In this document: piece after piece, positions 10,201 through 20,293 of the stretch
Position numbering within the stretch: position 1 is the first letter of the stretch
Layout of the letters: each line of letters begins with the position of its first letter
Assembly: GCA_021736135.1 (NCBI GenBank)
Contig: JAIPGO010000003.1
Location: forward strand, 27,277-91,276
DNA: 64,000 nucleotides
Direction of reading: 5' to 3'
Origin: Candidatus Cloacimonadota bacterium
GTDB taxonomy: Bacteria > Cloacimonadota > Cloacimonadia > Cloacimonadales > TCS61
Notes under the pieces: model-generated
Told to the model about the DNA's origin: nothing
What the model saw: the letters and a program-made list of their open reading frames with translations, nothing else
Databases searched by the model: none
Made by a program: the position numbers and the translations under genes

Positions 10201-10329
10201 GGGATTGGTTATTTCCGGCATCAGGTCGATCGGTAAACGGCTGAATGCCACCAGTCCCAGAATCACTACGATAAAGAAAATTATGAAAGTCAAGACAGGT
10301 CTTGCTACAGGTCCTCTGGCTATGCTCAT
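7264..10329 (-). CDS. RND-family efflux transporter permease (AcrB/HAE1-like)
   Basis: 1021 aa; N-terminal VARPVLTFIIFFIVVILGLVAFSRLPIDLMPEI and ALGIGMLMDSSIVVLENIFRH are characteristic of RND pumps. Confidence 0.96.
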   Translation of the reverse strand: MSIARGPVARPVLTFIIFFIVVILGLVAFSRLPIDLMPEITNPRLSISTNYSNVGPREIEDQITRPIEEAIAAVQGVEEITSTSSEGRSSVRLSFKWGTDLDVAANDLRDRIDRILSRLPDDVDRPSIRKFDLSAFPVLVLGISSNMRPIDLRQLVEDQLKYRLERIPGVASVDVQGGLSREIHIYPSARKLEAYALSIDNVLSALRSENRNIPAGVYPQNEHDILLRTQGEFSSLLEIKNTVIATRNDQPILVSDIAEVEDSHQEITSINRINLEPGLRLSISKQSGANTVKIADTINGELTKIRRDYPGIQIVPLIDSSKYIKNSINNMSYTILIGGLLAIIILFLFLRNVTSTAIITTAIPVSIIATFGLLYFNGLTLNIMTFGGLALGIGMLMDSSIVVLENIFRHTEQGYSSKESALLGTDEVWTAIVASVLTTIVVFLPVVFVRGMSGIMFQQMAIVVSFSLLCSLIVSLTLVPMLASQFLKTNAARSNGWQDKIFRRSENIFIKIETRYGNILKWALVHRRSVILSVITLFALAVILVRFIGVELMPETDEGEVRVSLEMALGTKLAVMDTLTAEVEEIIKNTVPEMESLLSRIGGSGWRGSGGNSSSIQVILTGKSKRNRSSREIADDLRKALQNIPGVKITTRPAGGLWIMRMGSSDDNISLEVRGHDLEIANKLAIEVEKIVKSVDGITDTRISREEGMPEQVIRVDRQKAADLGLSISDIGDILQTAVSGSQVSYYREGGKQYRILIRLPEEDRNSLDKILDLMVLNNRNEPVILRNVVTAGAQEGPKQLERKDQERVIYVTANFTDRDMGSVISDIRDKLPEVPVPKDFSIMMGGDYEEQQKSFRELIFGFILAVLLVYLVMAGQFESFRDPFVILFSIPMALVGIVITMLLTKTVFSIQALIGCIMLAGIVVNNAILLVDYTNRLRRTKGLKLTEAIIAAGTRRLRPILMTTFTTSLGLLPLSFGFGEGGETQAPMARVVIGGLLSSTFITLVLVPVIYSIFEKVKKN

Positions 10330-10346
10330 GTTCTTTCCTTACTCAG

Positions 10347-11450
10347 TTATTGGGAAATGGGATTTACTTTGCTGCCGTCTTTAACCTGATATTGCCCCAG
10401 CGTGATAACCGGTTTATTTATTTCAGGCTTCAGGATCTCTGTTCTGCTTTCATCGGATATTCCGGTTTCCACTGCCAGGTAACGGGCAATATTATCATCA
10501 ACAATAAAAATCCCCCTGTTCCCGTTTTCCGAAAGTACAGCTTTGTTAGGTAAAGTCTGAGCATTAATACTTTCAGAAAGAATAAGCTTTATCTTACAGA
10601 ACATCCCCGGCTTGAGTTTATAATTTGTGTTTTCAACATTTATCTCCATTTCTGCCATGCGGGATTCTTCATTTAATACCGGGGCTAACAATGACACCTC
10701 ACCTGTAAATATCTCACCGGCATAAGCATCCGTTAAAATTGAAGCCTGCTGACCGGTTTTAATGCGCCCATAAACCTGTTCCACCAGGTTAGATTTGATC
10801 AGCACTTTATCAATACCAACGATGGAGAAAACCGGAGTGTTAACCGAGAGCAGACTGCCTTCATCTAAAAAACGTTCCGCAATGAATCCTGCCCGTGAAG
10901 CTCTTAATTTCGTATATTCCAGCTTAAGTTCCGCCAGCTTCAGCGCTGCATCTGCCAGTTTCACCTTAGCCTGTGCCGAATTAAATCCTGCCTGTACCTG
11001 TTCAAACTCGCTCAAAGTTAAGTATTCTTTGTCAAATAGTGACTGTGATCTGTTCAATTCCTGTTCTATCACATACAGCTGGCTTTCCGCGTCTGCCAGA
11101 TTTGCCTGCGCCTGCAGCAGGGCTATCTGATATTCAGCATCATCCAGAATCCCGATTATCTCATCTGCCTCCACTAGATCACCCACCTGCATAGTTAGTT
11201 TCATCAGCCTGCCGGCTACTTTAGCGGCGATCATATATTTATATTCAGGACGCACCGTACCGGAAAACTCCCTGATCTCCCGAATTGTCTCTCGTTTCAC
11301 ATTCTCCGTCTCAACCGCCAGCACTCCACCAGATCCACCTCGACCGGAACTCTTATCCTTACTGATCAGCTCATAGATCCGCCAGCCCAGCAGACAGATA
11401 AATATAACAACAATCACCCAGATCATCACTTTCTTAATTCTATTCTTCAT
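10347..11450 (-). CDS. HlyD/AcrA-type membrane fusion protein (RND periplasmic adaptor)
   Basis: N-terminal anchor, VRPEYKYMIAAKVAGRLMKLTMQVGDLVEADEIIGILDD lipoyl-like motif, coiled-coil, adjacent to the RND permease. Confidence 0.93.
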   Translation of the reverse strand: MKNRIKKVMIWVIVVIFICLLGWRIYELISKDKSSGRGGSGGVLAVETENVKRETIREIREFSGTVRPEYKYMIAAKVAGRLMKLTMQVGDLVEADEIIGILDDAEYQIALLQAQANLADAESQLYVIEQELNRSQSLFDKEYLTLSEFEQVQAGFNSAQAKVKLADAALKLAELKLEYTKLRASRAGFIAERFLDEGSLLSVNTPVFSIVGIDKVLIKSNLVEQVYGRIKTGQQASILTDAYAGEIFTGEVSLLAPVLNEESRMAEMEINVENTNYKLKPGMFCKIKLILSESINAQTLPNKAVLSENGNRGIFIVDDNIARYLAVETGISDESRTEILKPEINKPVITLGQYQVKDGSKVNPISQ

Positions 11451-11588
11451 TTAATAACCCTTATATTTTTTTTCAAATTCCCTAAAACCAATCCAGCAAG
11501 TCAAGAAATGAAAATTATTATCTCACATTTTGGTGATTGGGTGAAAATTTTCTGTACTGTGATCAAGATAATAATTCCCAGTTGAGAA

Positions 11589-11718
11589 CAAGAGTTTTGA
11601 ACGGTACTCCGGGCAAGACTTTTGGGCGACAAATACTCCCCAGGCATCGGTTATATGATTACCTTACATCATGTTAGTCGCTCAAAAGTCTTGTCCTGAT
11701 TACAGTCCAAAACTCTTG
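11589..11718. repeat. imperfect inverted repeat (42-bp arms, 46-nt loop)
   Basis: Arms 11589-11630 and 11677-11718, 36/42 matching as reverse complements by eye. Confidence 0.88.
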
Positions 11719-11834
11719 GCTTAAATTGGATGTCGGCTTCTTAAATGGATAATTATTAATTAACAACCTTCAATGTTGGTTTATAAATTACAAGACAATT
11801 ACTTTTATTTCAGCTCTTAACAAGTTACGGTTTT

Positions 11835-12527
11835 TTACCCTTCCATATAGGCCTGCGTCCAGGGACATAATGCCATGCATCTTAAGCAGGTTATGCATTT
11901 ATGAACATTTACCAGGTCATCTCTATGAGTATCAAAATACCAGGAATTGCCCTTAATTGCCGCAACGGGGCAAATATCTTTGCAGATCTCGCAATCTCCA
12001 CATTGCGATTCTTGAGGTGAAAATAATACGGTTTTCAAGGGTGCATTTGTCAACACCGTGCACATGCAAAAAGCGCTTCCAAATTCAGGATTTACCAGCA
12101 GATTATGTTTCCCTATCCATCCCAGTCCTGCCAGCCCGGCTATGGTTTTGTGAGGTAAAGGCGTAAGAAAGTTTTTCTGATCATAATAACCGGTCGCATT
12201 AATATTATTCTCCGATTGTGAATATGTAGAATATCCTTTTCTAATAAGATAACCGGCAAGATGATCAGCCAGCCGGTCTGCTTCTGCTTCTATGGTGCCA
12301 AATTCATCTTCGTCAAATCGATTGTTTTGAACCATCTGCTTTACGAAATCAGGATTATCGGTAACTTTCCTGATAAATTCCGGTGTTAATATGATCCCCA
12401 GCAATACTGCCGCGGGAAATCCTTTATTTTCAATCTCAGAAAGCTGTGATATATTCACAAAATATACAAAATCCGCCCCCAGCCTTTTCAATTCACTACT
12501 CAGTTCATCTTCCAGAAAAACTATCAT
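11835..12527 (-). CDS. QueG-like 4Fe-4S double-cluster protein (epoxyqueuosine reductase-related)
   Basis: GLAGLGWIGKHNLLVNPEFGS and CGDCEICKDICPVAAI...CITCLRCMALCPW motifs; 230 aa, shorter than canonical QueG. Confidence 0.8.
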   Translation of the reverse strand: MIVFLEDELSSELKRLGADFVYFVNISQLSEIENKGFPAAVLLGIILTPEFIRKVTDNPDFVKQMVQNNRFDEDEFGTIEAEADRLADHLAGYLIRKGYSTYSQSENNINATGYYDQKNFLTPLPHKTIAGLAGLGWIGKHNLLVNPEFGSAFCMCTVLTNAPLKTVLFSPQESQCGDCEICKDICPVAAIKGNSWYFDTHRDDLVNVHKCITCLRCMALCPWTQAYMEG

Positions 12528-13085
12528 CCTTTCTCCATTTTAAAATCTTTGGGTTCCTGAAATACAATATCGGAATTGTTTAACGAATTATACTAAAAAG
12601 AGTCAAGTAGAAGGTAGATATTAGAGGTGGTCATAAAGTGAGAATTTTCGTTTATTACTTTTACTCTGTTATCACAGTATATTCTGGGGTGAAAAAACTC
12701 CTTCTTATTTGATCCTTATAATCCGTCCAATCCGCGGTTCAATAATGCGCTGATATTTATATCACACCCAAAGATGAACGTTGAATTGATAATAAATAAT
12801 TAAAACAATAGTTCTAATTAGTGATGATAAATGGCAATATTTAATTGTCGCCTTTTGAAACCCATAGCATTCCCATAGCATCCTCGCCTTATGGTCAGAA
12901 AATATATATAAATAGTTATGAAAATGGTAGATAAGTAGTAATTATAGGAATAATATGGAGAAATTCACGGAAAAAGGACTCCGCAAAATGAATTGATAGA
13001 AAAGAGAATGAACGTATGAATTAGTGAGTTGTGAATAGTTTTAAGTTATGATCCGGGTGGTTAGGGGGAATCCGTGGTGATAATT

Positions 13086-14189
13086 TCACTTTATCCCCAG
13101 CAGCGATAAAACATATTTCCCGATGGCAAGAGAGGCCGTAAGCCCTGGTGATTCAATACCCATAAGATTGATGAATCTGGGTAAGCCTTTTTCTGATTCT
13201 TCCTTTATATAAAAATCGCGGAAGCCTTCTCCCTCACCCTGAAGTTTGGGACGGATGCCGGTATCGTCAGGATGCAGTTTTCCCGGTTGAAAGCGCAGGT
13301 ATTGACTCACTGAGTCGATAAATTTCTGTTTATCCCGCTCATCCATGCCGTATTCCAGTTTGTTTACATAATAGGCGCTGGGACCAAAGCGAACTTCGCC
13401 GGCAAGATTAAGAGTGAGATGAATGCCCAGATACATCCCCGTTGGATCTGGCAGCGGATAGATAAGTTTATCAAAACCGAATGTTTCTGTGGTTTTGAAA
13501 TATTCTGCTTTGCACCAGTGAATGTTTAATCCAGCAGCAGTTGTATTAATTCCGGCAAAACGGGCAATTTCTTCACATTGCAGACCGGCACAGTTTATCA
13601 GATATTCCGTTAAGAACTTTTCGCCGTCATTGAACGTCACAATGAAGCCTGATGCGGTTTTTTCGATAGCCATAACTTCCATATCGAAAAGGATGAAGCC
13701 GCCTTCTGCTTCAAAATCTATCTTCATCTGCTGCATAAATCGGTGAGAATCAAGGATGCCCGTACAGGGCACCAGCAGAGCTTTTTCGGCAATCACTTCC
13801 GGCGCCAGTTCCCGGCAGGCTTGTTTATCAATAATTTCCAGACCGGTAACTCCATTTTTTATGCCATTATCCCGTAAGGCTAGCAGAGCTGGTATTTCAG
13901 CATCCTCAGTGGCGATGACCAGCTTGCCGCAGCGTCTGTGTGGTATATTTTTATCCTGGAGATATTCATACATTAATTCTCTGCCTTGAATACATAGCTC
14001 AGTTTTCAGGCTGTTCTGCGGATAATAAATGCCAGAATGGATAACTTCGCTGTTACGGCTGCTGGTATGCCTGCCATAGCTGTCTTCTTTTTCCACGATG
14101 AGCACGTCTTCAAAGCGCCTGCTGAGTTCAAGCCCGACAGCCAGACCTACGCATCCGGCACCAATAATTAGTATTTTAACTTCTTCCAT
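13086..14189 (-). CDS. FAD-dependent oxidoreductase, L-2-hydroxyglutarate oxidase/dehydrogenase-like
   Basis: ILIIGAGCVGLAVGLELSRRFEDVLIVEKEDSYGRHTSSRNSEVIHSGIYY resembles LhgO. Confidence 0.85.
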   Translation of the reverse strand: MEEVKILIIGAGCVGLAVGLELSRRFEDVLIVEKEDSYGRHTSSRNSEVIHSGIYYPQNSLKTELCIQGRELMYEYLQDKNIPHRRCGKLVIATEDAEIPALLALRDNGIKNGVTGLEIIDKQACRELAPEVIAEKALLVPCTGILDSHRFMQQMKIDFEAEGGFILFDMEVMAIEKTASGFIVTFNDGEKFLTEYLINCAGLQCEEIARFAGINTTAAGLNIHWCKAEYFKTTETFGFDKLIYPLPDPTGMYLGIHLTLNLAGEVRFGPSAYYVNKLEYGMDERDKQKFIDSVSQYLRFQPGKLHPDDTGIRPKLQGEGEGFRDFYIKEESEKGLPRFINLMGIESPGLTASLAIGKYVLSLLGIK

Positions 14190-14190
14190 A

Positions 14191-15165
14191 TCAGTTTTTT
14201 AAAACCTCCGGATTAACAATCGCCGGCGGCATGGTATGCTCAATACAGGCACGGGCACAATCGAGTGCCAGTTGCGCCATGCGGGTCCGGGTTTCCAGGC
14301 TGGCGCTGCCGATGTGCGGCACAATGACGATATTTTCCAGGTCTCTCATTTCTTGCGGGATCTCCGGTTCACTATAGAAAACATCCAGACCGGCAGCAGC
14401 GATCTGATACTCCTTAAGGGCTTTAATGAGAGCAGATTCATCTATGACCTGTCCCCTGGCAGTGTTGATGAGCACTGCAGTTTTCTTCATCATTGCCAGT
14501 TCTTCTTTTCCGATCAGATGATGTGTTTGTTCATTATAAGGCACATGCAGCGAGATGAAATCACTTTTTTGGAGGAGTTCGGCAAGTTCTACTTTTTGCG
14601 CCTGTAAATCATTTTCGAGGTATTCATTTCTGTTGTGGCTGGTATAGAGGATATGCATAGAAAAGCCGCAACTTCTTCTGGCAACAGCTTCACCAATTCT
14701 GCCGGCACCGATGATACCAAGGGTTTTACCATAAATATCTTCACCCAGTAAAAGGCAGGGCGCCCAGCCCGTGAATTTACCGGCTCGGGTAAAACGGTCA
14801 CTTTCCACGATGCGCCGGGCAGCGGACATTAATAACGCCCAGGCAAGGTCAGCAGTTGTTTCCGTTAAAACACCGGGAGTATTGCAGACGGGAATGCCCA
14901 GTTCAGTGGCAGCGGCAACATCGATATTATTATAACCGACGGCATAATTGCAGACGCCTTTCAGGCGTGGATTTGAAGCAAGGATTTCACGATCGATGCT
15001 ATCGGCAAGCATTGTGATCATCACATCGCACTTTTGGGCACCTGCCAGCAATTCAGCATGGTCAAGATTTCTGTTCTGAGGATTGCAGCAGATTTCAAAA
15101 TAATCTGCTAATTTCTCCATCATAGCTTCCGGCAGACGCCGGCTGATAAAGATAATGGGTTTCAT
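14191..15165 (-). CDS. D-isomer-specific 2-hydroxyacid dehydrogenase (glyoxylate/hydroxypyruvate reductase type)
   Basis: GKTLGIIGAGRIGEAVARR Rossmann motif and NTARGQVIDESALIKAL...GLDVF signature. Confidence 0.93.
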   Translation of the reverse strand: MKPIIFISRRLPEAMMEKLADYFEICCNPQNRNLDHAELLAGAQKCDVMITMLADSIDREILASNPRLKGVCNYAVGYNNIDVAAATELGIPVCNTPGVLTETTADLAWALLMSAARRIVESDRFTRAGKFTGWAPCLLLGEDIYGKTLGIIGAGRIGEAVARRSCGFSMHILYTSHNRNEYLENDLQAQKVELAELLQKSDFISLHVPYNEQTHHLIGKEELAMMKKTAVLINTARGQVIDESALIKALKEYQIAAAGLDVFYSEPEIPQEMRDLENIVIVPHIGSASLETRTRMAQLALDCARACIEHTMPPAIVNPEVLKN

Positions 15166-15172
15166 ATTAACC

Positions 15173-16567
15173 TCAACAACGGTTTTTTTTTATTAATTCG
15201 TCTTTTCCCATGAGCATTTCTGCCGCGAGAGGGAGTTTATCCTTTAAAATACTATCTATTTCAAGCGAAATTTCTCTGATTTCCCACTGGGCATGCTCAT
15301 CTGAGCGTAATCTGGAAAAATGATACAGTTCCCGCAGATTCGCCTTGAAGATAACTCTCAGTTTATGGGCATTGGTAAGTATATAGCTACCCAGTCCCTT
15401 TTTATGTTCTTCCAGCTTGAAATATACATGTTCCACATCCTCCATCAGTTCAGCAATCTGTGGAAAAACATTAATTTCCAGCAATAGCGGCGGAATCACA
15501 TAGCCATAGAGTGGATGGTACGGTGAGCGTAATTGCGTAGCCATACGATGCCTTTTGAGTTGACCGAAACAGGAAGAGGAAATGGTTAAGGCAAATTCGG
15601 CTTCTACCAGTTCAAAAGCACGTGGCAGCCTTTGCCATGGCTTAAGATCAGAAAATAATTGCGCATAAAGAGCTGCTTTCTCAGAAGCTGGCATTGCCAG
15701 CAACCACTGGAGAGCTGAAGAGAAATCAGTTCCGCTGTTTTCAAAAAGCAATCCGGCAAGAATGCGTTCTTCTGCCTGCGAGGTAATACTCAAAAGATGT
15801 ACGCTCTTATCTGGGGCAGATGTTTTTGGTTCAAAATGGTCTATCTGCAAACGGGCAGCCAGATCTTCACAACTGGTATAGCGCACCAGTGAAGGCGCAA
15901 TTTTCTTTGCTTCGGTTTCCAGAAGCAGCTTCAATTCCTTAGCTTCCTGTAAGGGATTGCCATCCAGCCGCTGCAACAGACGTTCCAGGGAACGGGCATT
16001 TATGGTCATGCCAAACTGGGTATCCGTAGCTAATGCCAGCACATAACGGGCATCTTCCTTTGCCTTTCCGTTCAATTCGCGGGTACTGCCCGGAAAATCA
16101 TGTTCACTCAGGTATTTTTTGCTTCTATGATATAACTCGTCATACATAAGATTCTGTCTGGCAATCATTTCTTTAAACTCAGATTCCAGAGCAGTGCCTA
16201 TAATTTCGGCAGGAATGTGATAATCGCCGGTAAGCGTAACATAGCGCTGTGATTTTTCAGTAAAAGAAGCCAGTCGAGTACGTTGTACTGTTTCCACCAG
16301 CAGCCGGGAAATACCGATGATATCAAAATTAAAAACGGCATGTTCGGCAACAGAAGCATGTCCCATCTCAAAAACAATAGAATTATTTGATTTACGGGCT
16401 TTATTCACATCTGCCAGTGCTTCTTTACGTAATAGATCCACGCTTTTAGGACTGCGTGAAATCCGGGCATAAGCAGCAGATATGGTTTCCGGCGTTGATA
16501 ATTCGTGCTGACTGGATAGATTTAGAAGAGAACTGTCAATATTATATCCTGCTATAACAACTTTCAT
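15173..16567 (-). CDS. ThyX-like FAD-dependent thymidylate synthase family, two tandem ThyX domains
   Basis: First domain HASVAEHAVFNFDIIGISRLLVETVQRTRLASFTEKSQRYV; second domain FGQLKRHRMATQLRSPYHPLYGYVIPP. Confidence 0.8.
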   Translation of the reverse strand: MKVVIAGYNIDSSLLNLSSQHELSTPETISAAYARISRSPKSVDLLRKEALADVNKARKSNNSIVFEMGHASVAEHAVFNFDIIGISRLLVETVQRTRLASFTEKSQRYVTLTGDYHIPAEIIGTALESEFKEMIARQNLMYDELYHRSKKYLSEHDFPGSTRELNGKAKEDARYVLALATDTQFGMTINARSLERLLQRLDGNPLQEAKELKLLLETEAKKIAPSLVRYTSCEDLAARLQIDHFEPKTSAPDKSVHLLSITSQAEERILAGLLFENSGTDFSSALQWLLAMPASEKAALYAQLFSDLKPWQRLPRAFELVEAEFALTISSSCFGQLKRHRMATQLRSPYHPLYGYVIPPLLLEINVFPQIAELMEDVEHVYFKLEEHKKGLGSYILTNAHKLRVIFKANLRELYHFSRLRSDEHAQWEIREISLEIDSILKDKLPLAAEMLMGKDELIKKNRC

Positions 16568-16570
16568 TAT

Positions 16571-17401
16571 TTAATATTCGCTTCCCAGGATTGTTAGTTG
16601 TGGATCCACTATCTTAATTCCGCTGGAAGTGCCCAGACGGTTAGCACCAGCAGCCAGCATAGCTCTGGCAGTATCTTCGGAACGTATGCCGCCGGAAGCT
16701 TTCACGCCCATTTTGGGTCCAACAACCTCTCGCATCAGTTGCACATCGGCAACCGTAGCACCTCCGGTACTGAATCCGGTTGAAGTTTTCACGAAATCGG
16801 CACCGGCTTTTTTACTGAGAAGACAGGCAATAACCTTTTCTACATCAGAAAGAAGGCAAGTTTCGATTATTACTTTCAGCAGCACATTATTCTTTTTTGC
16901 CCAATCACTTACAACAGCTATATCCTGATAGACCAGATCATAATTACCTGATTTAAGCTGTCCAATATTAATGACCATATCAATTTCAGCGGCTCCCTGT
17001 TTAATTGCCATTTTTGCCTGTATTAATTTTTCAACAGAGGTACTGGCACCTAAAGGGAAACTAATAACAGTGCAGATGGCAGCTTTGTGAACATGATGTG
17101 TTGCCAGTTCCACCCAGCAGGGATTGAGACAGACACTGGCAAAATGGAAACGGTCGGCTTCTTCACAGATTTTAATTACATCCTTTTCCGTAGCATCAGG
17201 TTTTAAAAGGGTGTGGTCAATATATTCATTTAAGTTGCCGGTTTGGGAAGTAAGCTGATCTTTATCCCCGCTGCGGTCAATAACCGAATTAATGCTGATC
17301 TCATGCCCGCCCCCGGAACGTGAAGGGAGAGGATCTACTAATTTAAAAAGCTCTATAGCGATCATCTTGATATCCATAGTAACCTCCAGAAGTACACTCA
17401 T
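16571..17401 (-). CDS. deoC: deoxyribose-phosphate aldolase
   Basis: [54 protein letters not shown]. Confidence 0.95.
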   Translation of the reverse strand: MSVLLEVTMDIKMIAIELFKLVDPLPSRSGGGHEISINSVIDRSGDKDQLTSQTGNLNEYIDHTLLKPDATEKDVIKICEEADRFHFASVCLNPCWVELATHHVHKAAICTVISFPLGASTSVEKLIQAKMAIKQGAAEIDMVINIGQLKSGNYDLVYQDIAVVSDWAKKNNVLLKVIIETCLLSDVEKVIACLLSKKAGADFVKTSTGFSTGGATVADVQLMREVVGPKMGVKASGGIRSEDTARAMLAAGANRLGTSSGIKIVDPQLTILGSEY

Positions 17402-17540
17402 AAATTCACCAGTTTTTTGTAAAGATTTTCATAGAAGATGGTAACAGTGAATAGTGAGAATTGAGAAGTGAGAAGATAAATATGACTACACGCGCATTAG
17501 CCGTCCTTCCGTCTATCACTCTATCCGTCTTTTCCTCAGC

Positions 17541-19034
17541 TTACAGCCTTTTCGATTTTCTCACCATACGTAAGATTGCTTCTGCCATCTGAGGTGTCAA
17601 TACACCCGGCATATAGCGCCAACGCCAATTTTCACCTACTGTTCCGGGAATATTGAAACGCGCCCTGTTATCAAGCCCAATATAATCCTGCAGAGGTGCA
17701 ATTGCTAAAACTGCTACCGAATCCAGCGCTGCTTCAATTAGCTTCCAGCCAACTTCCCAGTCGGTAAATTTTAAGAAACTCAGATAGTTGCGGACATTGT
17801 TTTTGATATGATCAGGGAGATTATGATACCAGCCGACGGAGGTCTCATTATCGTGGGTACCTGTATATACCACGCAGTTTGTGGTGAAATTATGAGGTAA
17901 ATAGGGATTATCATCATCGTCATAAAAGGCAAACTGCAATATTTTCATACCCGGAAAATTGAAGTCATCACGCAGTCTTTCAACAGCAGGTGTAATTGCA
18001 CCCAGGTCTTCGGCAATCAAAGGTAAATTCCCCAGTTCCTTCTCTACTGTGGCAAATAGCTTATGCCCCGGACCAGGTTTCCAGACCCCGTTTTCAGCTG
18101 TCGGAGAACCAAATGGGACACTCCAATAGTGTTCAAAACCAAGAAAATGATCGATTCTGATTATATCCACCATTTCCAGCATATAAGCAAAACGTGCTAC
18201 CCACCAGGAATACTCGTCAGATTCCAGTTTTTCCCAGTTATAGAGCGGATTTCCCCATAACTGTCCTGTAGGGCTGAAATCATCAGGCGGGCATCCCGAT
18301 ACTGCGCTGGGATTGTGTTCTTTATCAAACTGGTAATATTGAGGAAAAGCCCAGACATCTGCAGAATCCAATGCCGGATATATGGGAATATCTCCAATGA
18401 TTTTAATGCCTTTCTCATTTGTATATTCCTTCAATTTCTGCCACTGCTGACAGAAAATAAACTGGAGAAATTGTTGATATCGAATCTCATCCGTGAGTTC
18501 GCTCTTCTTTTCAGCTAGAGCTTTTTTATCCCGTAACTTCAATTCAGGCTGCCACTGCAGCCAGGATTTTCCATTATCAGCACCTTTCAACGCCATAAAA
18601 AGAGCATAATCTTCCAGCCAGAAGGCATTATTGACCAGAAATACCTTGAATCTCTGCGGAATCTTCTTTTTAAACTTATCATAAGCCAGACGGAACATCT
18701 TATCCTTAAAACGGCAAACTTTTTCATATTCCACATACTGGGCATTAAACTCAGGTGCGGGTTCCAGATCGCTTTTATTCAGCAGATGATTCTGCACCAG
18801 CGAGTCAAGATCTATCAGTAGCGGATTCCCGGCAAATGATGAATATACCTGGTAAGGTGAATCGCCATAACCCGTTGGACCCAGTGGGCATATCTGCCAT
18901 AACTTCTGTCCGCTTTTTGCCAGGAAATTAACGAATTCTTCTGCTTCCGCACCCATGCTTCCGATCCCGAATCGATTTGGTAAAGATGTGATATGTAACA
19001 GAATGCCGCTGCTTCTTTGAAATTTTTCTGCCAT
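17541..19034 (-). CDS. malQ: 4-alpha-glucanotransferase
   Basis: SSGILLHITSLPNRFGIGSMG, WQICPLGPTGYGDSPYQ, IRIDHFLGFEHYW, VYTGTHDNETSVGW. Confidence 0.96.
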   Translation of the reverse strand: MAEKFQRSSGILLHITSLPNRFGIGSMGAEAEEFVNFLAKSGQKLWQICPLGPTGYGDSPYQVYSSFAGNPLLIDLDSLVQNHLLNKSDLEPAPEFNAQYVEYEKVCRFKDKMFRLAYDKFKKKIPQRFKVFLVNNAFWLEDYALFMALKGADNGKSWLQWQPELKLRDKKALAEKKSELTDEIRYQQFLQFIFCQQWQKLKEYTNEKGIKIIGDIPIYPALDSADVWAFPQYYQFDKEHNPSAVSGCPPDDFSPTGQLWGNPLYNWEKLESDEYSWWVARFAYMLEMVDIIRIDHFLGFEHYWSVPFGSPTAENGVWKPGPGHKLFATVEKELGNLPLIAEDLGAITPAVERLRDDFNFPGMKILQFAFYDDDDNPYLPHNFTTNCVVYTGTHDNETSVGWYHNLPDHIKNNVRNYLSFLKFTDWEVGWKLIEAALDSVAVLAIAPLQDYIGLDNRARFNIPGTVGENWRWRYMPGVLTPQMAEAILRMVRKSKRL

Positions 19035-19198
19035 AATTACTCCTGATTACACCCTTATGATTTAAACTATGTCTCCGGAAATTACTTCCTTTTAACTATC
19101 ACATAAATTCATAGGCAAAGTTCAGTTTGTCTTTTTTTTGTAAATAAAATTCTCTTTTTATTGACTGAAAATGCTGCTGCTGCATAGAAAACATTGAG

Positions 19199-20293
19199 GT
19201 GATTATGAAAGAAAAATTGCAGAAAATAATTAATATACTTGCCGCTGACACTGCTCCAAAGCAGTTGCTTATCGGGTTTGACGGGTTCATCGATGAGATT
19301 ATGCACGTAGTTAATACCAGGCTGAACTCTTCTGATTATAAAAAGATCAATACCATAACAGAATTTGCTGAACGCATCCAGAGTGCTGCCGGTCTTTCGG
19401 CTAATATCGAGCTCATGCCCCAGAATATTAAAATTGGGGGGAATGGCGTGATCATGGCAAATTCTCTGGCAATGTATGGCATGAATATCGATTATATCGG
19501 GGCTTTGGGCTATCCTGATATAAATCCTCTGTTTTCTGATTTTACTCGTCTCTGCCACCGCATAGTATCTGTTGCCAATCCGGGACATACTCAGGCTCTG
19601 GAATTTGCAGACGGGAAACTAATGCTGGGCAAAATAGCCACCGTAAACAACGTCACCTGGGACAACCTGATAAACGTTCTGGGAAAGCAGGAACTGGAGA
19701 AAATGATCTGTTCTGCTCAATTAATTGCTTTTACTAACTGGACAATGCTGGCTGGCATGGATGATATAATTCGGGGATTTACGAATATCCTGAAAGAAAA
19801 TGCTCATTATCCCTTGACCTTTTTTGATCTGGCTGATCCGGCTAAACGTTATAAAGAAGACGTTTTTATAGCCCTGGAACTGATTAAAGAACTGAACACT
19901 CACACCCGCGTTATTCTTGGTCTCAATGAAAAGGAATCACAAATGATTGCAAACTGGCTGGGAATTCCCGAGTGCATTACCCTTGAAAGAGCAGCAGCTC
20001 TGCAGCAATTTCTGGATATTGACACCATCCTAATCCACCCCTTGCGGGGAGCTGCAGCCGCAAACAGGAAGGAGATGATCTGGGTTGATGGTCATTATAC
20101 TCCCACTCCCGTTTTAACTACAGGTGCCGGAGATAATTTTAATGCCGGATTCTGCCTGGGTAAACTTCTGGGGATGACTCTGGAAGAAGCACTGCTCACC
20201 GGTGTTTATACTTCAGGTTACTATGTAAGAAAGGCACAATCCCCCACCCGCAGCCAGATGCTGGACTGGTTGAAAGACAAATGCGGTGAATAG
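19199..20293 (+). CDS. PfkB-family carbohydrate kinase
   Basis: C-terminal VLTTGAGDNFNAGFCLG (GAGD motif), N-terminal KQLLIGFDGFIDE. Confidence 0.85.
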   Translation: MIMKEKLQKIINILAADTAPKQLLIGFDGFIDEIMHVVNTRLNSSDYKKINTITEFAERIQSAAGLSANIELMPQNIKIGGNGVIMANSLAMYGMNIDYIGALGYPDINPLFSDFTRLCHRIVSVANPGHTQALEFADGKLMLGKIATVNNVTWDNLINVLGKQELEKMICSAQLIAFTNWTMLAGMDDIIRGFTNILKENAHYPLTFFDLADPAKRYKEDVFIALELIKELNTHTRVILGLNEKESQMIANWLGIPECITLERAAALQQFLDIDTILIHPLRGAAAANRKEMIWVDGHYTPTPVLTTGAGDNFNAGFCLGKLLGMTLEEALLTGVYTSGYYVRKAQSPTRSQMLDWLKDKCGE

